A stretch of 64,000 nucleotides of DNA. Source: Actinomadura meyerae. GTDB taxonomy: Bacteria; Actinomycetota; Actinomycetes; Streptosporangiales; Streptosporangiaceae. Position numbers and translations under genes: made by a program. The stretch is taken from positions 23,762 through 87,761 of the forward strand of contig NZ_FZOR01000037.1 in the NCBI RefSeq assembly GCF_900188445.1. Reading direction: 5' to 3'. A model generated the notes under the pieces. It saw nothing but the letters and a program-made list of their open reading frames with translations, made no database searches and was not told where the DNA came from. Position 1 is the stretch's first letter; the number at the start of each line of letters is the position of its first letter. Positions 60,841 through 64,000 of this stretch are shown here, in pieces.

Positions 60841-61191
60841 ATGGCGAAGCAGACGACGAAACAGGCGTCGACGAAACACTGGTCGCAGTCGGCGTCGTGC
60901 CGGTCGCTCGACCCCGATCTGTTCTTCCCGGTGTCCCGCGAGGCTGTGTACACGGCGCAGATCGCGCCGATCCGCCGGCTCTGCGCCGCCTGCCCCGTCG
61001 CGGGCCCCTGCCTGGAATGGGCCCTGGCCTCCGGAGAGCCGCACGGCATCTGGGCCGGGACCACGCCCAGCGAGCGCCGCCGCATCCGCGCCAACCGGCG
61101 GGACCGGCCGGGACGCACGGACTCCCCGGAGCCGGCGGCCGGGCCGGCCCGGTCAGGAGTCGAGGGCGCGGCCGAGCCGGTGCAGCCGTAG
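60841..61191 (+). CDS. WhiB family iron-sulfur regulator
   Basis: A 116-residue WhiB protein. Cys20, Cys48, Cys51 and Cys57 bind the [4Fe-4S] cluster. The turn GIWAG (69-73) and the basic ERRRIRANRRDR follow. GGAGGGACG precedes ATG 60841. WhiB proteins work with the principal sigma factor. It overlaps the convergent regulator's 3' end by 39 bases. Confidence 0.95.
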   Translation: MAKQTTKQASTKHWSQSASCRSLDPDLFFPVSREAVYTAQIAPIRRLCAACPVAGPCLEWALASGEPHGIWAGTTPSERRRIRANRRDRPGRTDSPEPAAGPARSGVEGAAEPVQP

Positions 61192-63093
61192 CGCGAGCTG
61201 CACGTCGAGCAGGTGGTCCGGGCTGTTCCAGTCGACGCCCAGCAGGCGTTTGACCCGGTCGAGGCGCTGGGTGACGGTGTTCGGGTGGATGTGCAGCCGC
61301 TTGGCGCTGGCGACGAGGCTCTGCCCGGTGGCGAAGTAGGTGCCGAGGGTCTCCATCAGCATCGTCGAGCGCTGCTCGTCGTGCTGGATGACCGGGCCGA
61401 GCGTCCGCTCCACGAACCCGGTCGCGGACGCGCCGTCGCCGAGCAGCAGGCCGGCGTAGCCGAGGTCGCCCGCCGTGGCGGCGGTGCCCGCGCGGTCGAG
61501 CCGGAGCAGGGCCTGCGCGCAGGCCAGCGCCTCGGCATAGGCGGAGGGCAGGTCGGCCGGGTCGTCCACCGGGCCCGCGGCGCCCACGGTGACCGGTGAC
61601 CCCAGCCGCGCCGCCAGCGAGCGCGCGATCCGGCGGCCGGTCAGCGACGGGTCGTCGGACGGGACGACCAGCACGGCCCGCCCGTCCCGCACGGTGCTGA
61701 GGCCGTCGCGGGCGGCGGCGAGGTCGGACGCCGCGGAGGCGAGGCCGCGCCGGTTCTCCGCCCGGACGTGCGCGACGACCACCGCGTGCCGCCTGCGCGG
61801 CTGGTAGCCGATCCGCAGCGCACGCTCGGCCAGCGACGAGTACGTGCGGGGGTTCGGCGTGAGCAGGTCGTCGAGCAGCTCGCCGCGCACCCTGGCCTCC
61901 GCGGCGGCGAGGTTGCGCCCGAACAGCAGGAGCAGGGACGCCACCACGGCCGCGCGGCCGAGCAGCCGCTCGTCCAGGTCGCCGATGCCGGCGGACGCGT
62001 CCGGCGGGGCCCAGACCAGCGCGCCGAGCCGCTCGGTGCCCGCCTCCAGGCCGGTCGCCCAGTACGTCCCGTCGTGGACGCCGCCCGCGGGCCCGCCGAG
62101 GCCGCCGCCCGCCGCGGCCGACATCTCCTTCAGTGCCTCGTCGGACGCGCCCGGCGTCCAGGCGACGGGCTGCTCGAACTCGTCGAACACGGCGAGCACG
62201 CCGCCGAGCTGGTCGCCCGCCGCGGTCACGACCTCCTGCACGCCGCCGCCGCGCAGCACGATGTCCATGGTGCGGTCGTGCGCCGCGAACGCCCGCTCCT
62301 CGGCGACCGTCCGCCGCCGCAGCGCCGCGTTCGCCTGCCGCAGCGCCGCGACCTCCCGGTCCTTGGCCTGCCGCGACCGCGCCTGCTCGATCGCGGTCGC
62401 GGCGAGGGCGGCGTACGAGCCGAGCAGCGCGATCGCGTCGTGCGAGAACGGCCCCGGGCTGCGGTTGGACGCGAAGAGCACGCCGAGGACGGCGCCGGCC
62501 CGCAGCGGCACGCCGACGATCGACACCTGCCGCTCCGCGCGGACCGAGGCGTCCACGGCGGGGTCGTGCGCCAGCCGCTCGTCGCTGAAGTAGTCCGAGG
62601 TCGAGAACGGCGTGCCGGTGGCGGCGACCCGGCCGCCGACGCCGACCCCGAACGGGATCCGGACGTCCTTCCACGCCGAGGACGTCGCGCCGACCATCAC
62701 CCGCATCCGGGTCGAGCGGTCCGCGTCGTCGTTCAGGCTCAGGTAGGCCATGTCGCAGCCGAGCAGCCGCTGCGCCCGGCTCACGATCAGGGTCAGGAGC
62801 GCGTCGGGGTCGCCGCGGTCCTCGGCCAGCTCCATCGCGCACTCGACCAGCGCGCGCTGCTGCTCCTGGCGGGCGCGCTGCTTCTCCAGCGTGTCGCGCA
62901 GCCGGAGGGCGAGGGTGTGCTCGGCCTGCAGGTGGTCGATCTCCTCGGGGGAGGCGGCGTCCGCCACCGCGCGGCGCAGGACGTCGTCGTACCGGGGCAG
63001 CGGTGCGCCGTCCACGAGAAGCCGGAGAAAGCTGCGCCCTGCCACGACCCCTCGCTTCCGCACGCTGCTGCTCAGGGAAATGAGTAAGCGCAT
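61153..63093 (-). CDS. GAF-domain and PucR-type (CdaR) transcriptional regulator
   Basis: A 646-residue regulator. An N-terminal coiled-coil-like stretch (LQAEHTLALRLRDTLEKQRA) leads into a GAF domain (about residues 95-250; AQRLLGCDMAYLSLNDDADR, VGGRVAATGTPFSTSDYFSD, ILGVPLRAG-like ending). A second sensory region and a C-terminal PucR helix-turn-helix follow (YFATGQSLVASAKRLHIHPN TVTQRLDRVKRLLG). ATG 63093 or a downstream GTG could be the start. It is divergent from the TetR gene and may control the adjacent transport locus. Confidence 0.88.
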   Translation of the reverse strand: MRLLISLSSSVRKRGVVAGRSFLRLLVDGAPLPRYDDVLRRAVADAASPEEIDHLQAEHTLALRLRDTLEKQRARQEQQRALVECAMELAEDRGDPDALLTLIVSRAQRLLGCDMAYLSLNDDADRSTRMRVMVGATSSAWKDVRIPFGVGVGGRVAATGTPFSTSDYFSDERLAHDPAVDASVRAERQVSIVGVPLRAGAVLGVLFASNRSPGPFSHDAIALLGSYAALAATAIEQARSRQAKDREVAALRQANAALRRRTVAEERAFAAHDRTMDIVLRGGGVQEVVTAAGDQLGGVLAVFDEFEQPVAWTPGASDEALKEMSAAAGGGLGGPAGGVHDGTYWATGLEAGTERLGALVWAPPDASAGIGDLDERLLGRAAVVASLLLLFGRNLAAAEARVRGELLDDLLTPNPRTYSSLAERALRIGYQPRRRHAVVVAHVRAENRRGLASAASDLAAARDGLSTVRDGRAVLVVPSDDPSLTGRRIARSLAARLGSPVTVGAAGPVDDPADLPSAYAEALACAQALLRLDRAGTAATAGDLGYAGLLLGDGASATGFVERTLGPVIQHDEQRSTMLMETLGTYFATGQSLVASAKRLHIHPNTVTQRLDRVKRLLGVDWNSPDHLLDVQLALRLHRLGRALDS

Positions 63094-63168
63094 AGTCACC
63101 GAGTAGGATGCCGCTGTCAAGCGCCCGGCCGCGCCGGGGGAGGCGCCGGGCGACGCGAAGGGGACACG

Positions 63169-63828
63169 ATGGCCAGACGGCAGGCCCGGTTCACCGCCGC
63201 GGACCTCGCGGACGATCCGCGGCTGCGCGACCACTCGGCCGAGCTGTGGCGGGCCGACCTCGGCGCGGTGCCGCGCGGGCTGCTGACCGCGGCGGTGCGG
63301 TGCTTCGCCGCGAACGGCTACCACGCGACGACCACCCGCGACATCGCCGAGGGCGTCGGGCTGAGCCCGGCCGCGCTGTACGTCCACTTCCCGTCGAAGG
63401 AACTGGTCCTCTACGAGATCATCCGGGCGGGCCACGAGCGGGTCCTCGCCCATGTCGAGGACCCGTCCGTCAGCGGGGCCGGCGGCGCGGCGGACCGGCT
63501 CCGCGCCGTCGTCTCCGCCTACACCGCCTGGCACGCCCGCCACCACGTGGCGGCCCGCGTCTGCCAGTTCGAGCTGACCGGCCTGACCGCCGAGCACTAC
63601 GACGAGGTGCTGGAGCTGCGCCACCGGACGAACGCGTTCTTCCGCGACGCGGTCGCGCGCGGCGTCGCCGACGGGTCGTTCGCGGAGGTCGACGTCAAGC
63701 GGGTGACGCGGGCGATGCTGTCGCTCAGCATCGACCTCGTCCGCTGGTACCGGCTCGACGGCCCCGACACCCCGGAGCGCCTCGGCGAGTTCTACGCCGG
63801 GCTGGCCTTGCGGATGGTCGCCCGCTGA
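63169..63828 (+). CDS. TetR family regulator
   Basis: A 219-residue regulator. After an extended N-terminus, the HTH lies at about residues 40-85 (LLTAAVRCFAANGYHATTTR DIAEGVGLSPAALYVHFPSK). The C-terminal domain matches the TetR type found with fatty-acid or acyl-CoA genes (WHARHHVAARVCQFELTGLT). Its 3' end overlaps the convergent permease by 37 bases. Confidence 0.92.
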   Translation: MARRQARFTAADLADDPRLRDHSAELWRADLGAVPRGLLTAAVRCFAANGYHATTTRDIAEGVGLSPAALYVHFPSKELVLYEIIRAGHERVLAHVEDPSVSGAGGAADRLRAVVSAYTAWHARHHVAARVCQFELTGLTAEHYDEVLELRHRTNAFFRDAVARGVADGSFAEVDVKRVTRAMLSLSIDLVRWYRLDGPDTPERLGEFYAGLALRMVAR

Positions 63829-64000
63829 CGGGCCGCCCGCCGGCGGGCCGCGCGCACGTGCCGGGCCGTCCCCCAGATGCCCCGGCGGAACAGCAGCACG
63901 ATCACGATGAAGATCAGGCCGGTGATGATGCCGGTCTCCTGGAATCCGGCGGTGGCGAGGTAGTCCTGGAGTTGGACGACGAGTGCGGCGCCGATGGCGC
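63792..64000 (-). CDS. Branched-chain-type ABC permease (C-terminal end)
   Basis: Sixty-eight codons up to TAG 63792-63794, open at the window edge. The segment YLATAGFQETGIITGLIFIV IVLLFRRGIWGTAR is the last membrane helix and tail of a LivM-like permease. A basic tail (RAARRRAARQRATIRKASPA) follows. The start lies outside the window. Confidence 0.8.
   Translation of the reverse strand, partial: AIGAALVVQLQDYLATAGFQETGIITGLIFIVIVLLFRRGIWGTARHVRAARRRAARQRATIRKASPA

Overview
The window is very GC-rich, densely packed chromosomal DNA with strong third-position GC bias. Its gene families (Lsr2, WhiB, an S-adenosyl methyltransferase of the DUF574 type, LAL-type LuxR, ClpP pair with a PopR-like regulator, MMPL exporter) point to a filamentous actinomycete. 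Actinomadura or another member of the Thermomonosporaceae/Streptosporangiales is my best guess, by inference only. I saw no rRNA, tRNA, CRISPR array or complete insertion sequence.

Layout. 1-5.2 kb: a TetR regulator cut by the window edge faces an MMPL exporter across two matching palindromic operators. Next come a decayed ArsR/MFS pair, both with internal deletions, and a secreted six-cysteine protein. 5.2-11.8 kb: accessory-looking genes, namely two co-directional genes of unknown function, a release-factor-like gene behind a leader peptide and a structured RNA, a membrane-anchored unknown, and a large DUF6461-type protein. 11.8-17.8 kb: a MarR/monooxygenase pair, a DUF2625 protein, an ECF sigma factor with a membrane partner, a secreted-type propeller-like protein, a luciferase-like monooxygenase and a frameshifted threonine-dehydratase-like gene.

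17.9-29.1 kb is a nitrogen-scavenging island: formate/nitrite-type channel, cyanase, the five-gene urea ABC transporter urtABCDE and the full urease operon ureABCFGD, with GlnR-like half-sites nearby. Urea is imported and hydrolysed, and cyanate, which forms spontaneously from urea, is removed by cyanase. 29.2-36.4 kb is a tightly coupled catabolic operon (GntR, taurine/nitrate-type ABC importer, 3-hydroxyisobutyrate-dehydrogenase-like enzyme, enolase-superfamily enzyme, aldehyde dehydrogenase) meeting an FAD monooxygenase tail to tail; its substrate is unknown.

37.7-45.7 kb: a methyltransferase; a clpP-clpP operon whose second subunit has lost its catalytic serine, followed by a PopR-like regulator ending in an ssrA-like YALAA tail; an alpha/beta hydrolase; a PaoABC-type molybdenum aldehyde oxidoreductase with fused iron-sulfur and molybdenum subunits; and a DUF574 methyltransferase. 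45.7-51.1 kb: a heterodimeric ABC transporter with complementary degenerate ATPase halves behind a likely iron box, and a phytanoyl-CoA-dioxygenase-like gene divergent from an AraC regulator. 51.1-64 kb: GntR with a glutaryl-CoA-dehydrogenase-like gene, Tat-exported M28 peptidase, Lsr2, another acyl-CoA dehydrogenase, a lipoprotein hydrolase, a LAL regulator, WhiB, a GAF/PucR-type regulator, TetR, and the end of a branched-chain-type ABC permease.

The most unusual items are the release-factor-like gene with its stop-codon-in-hairpin leader, the ClpP pair with its degron-tagged regulator, the complementary ABC halves, and the unassigned catabolic operon and two-gene unknown cassette.
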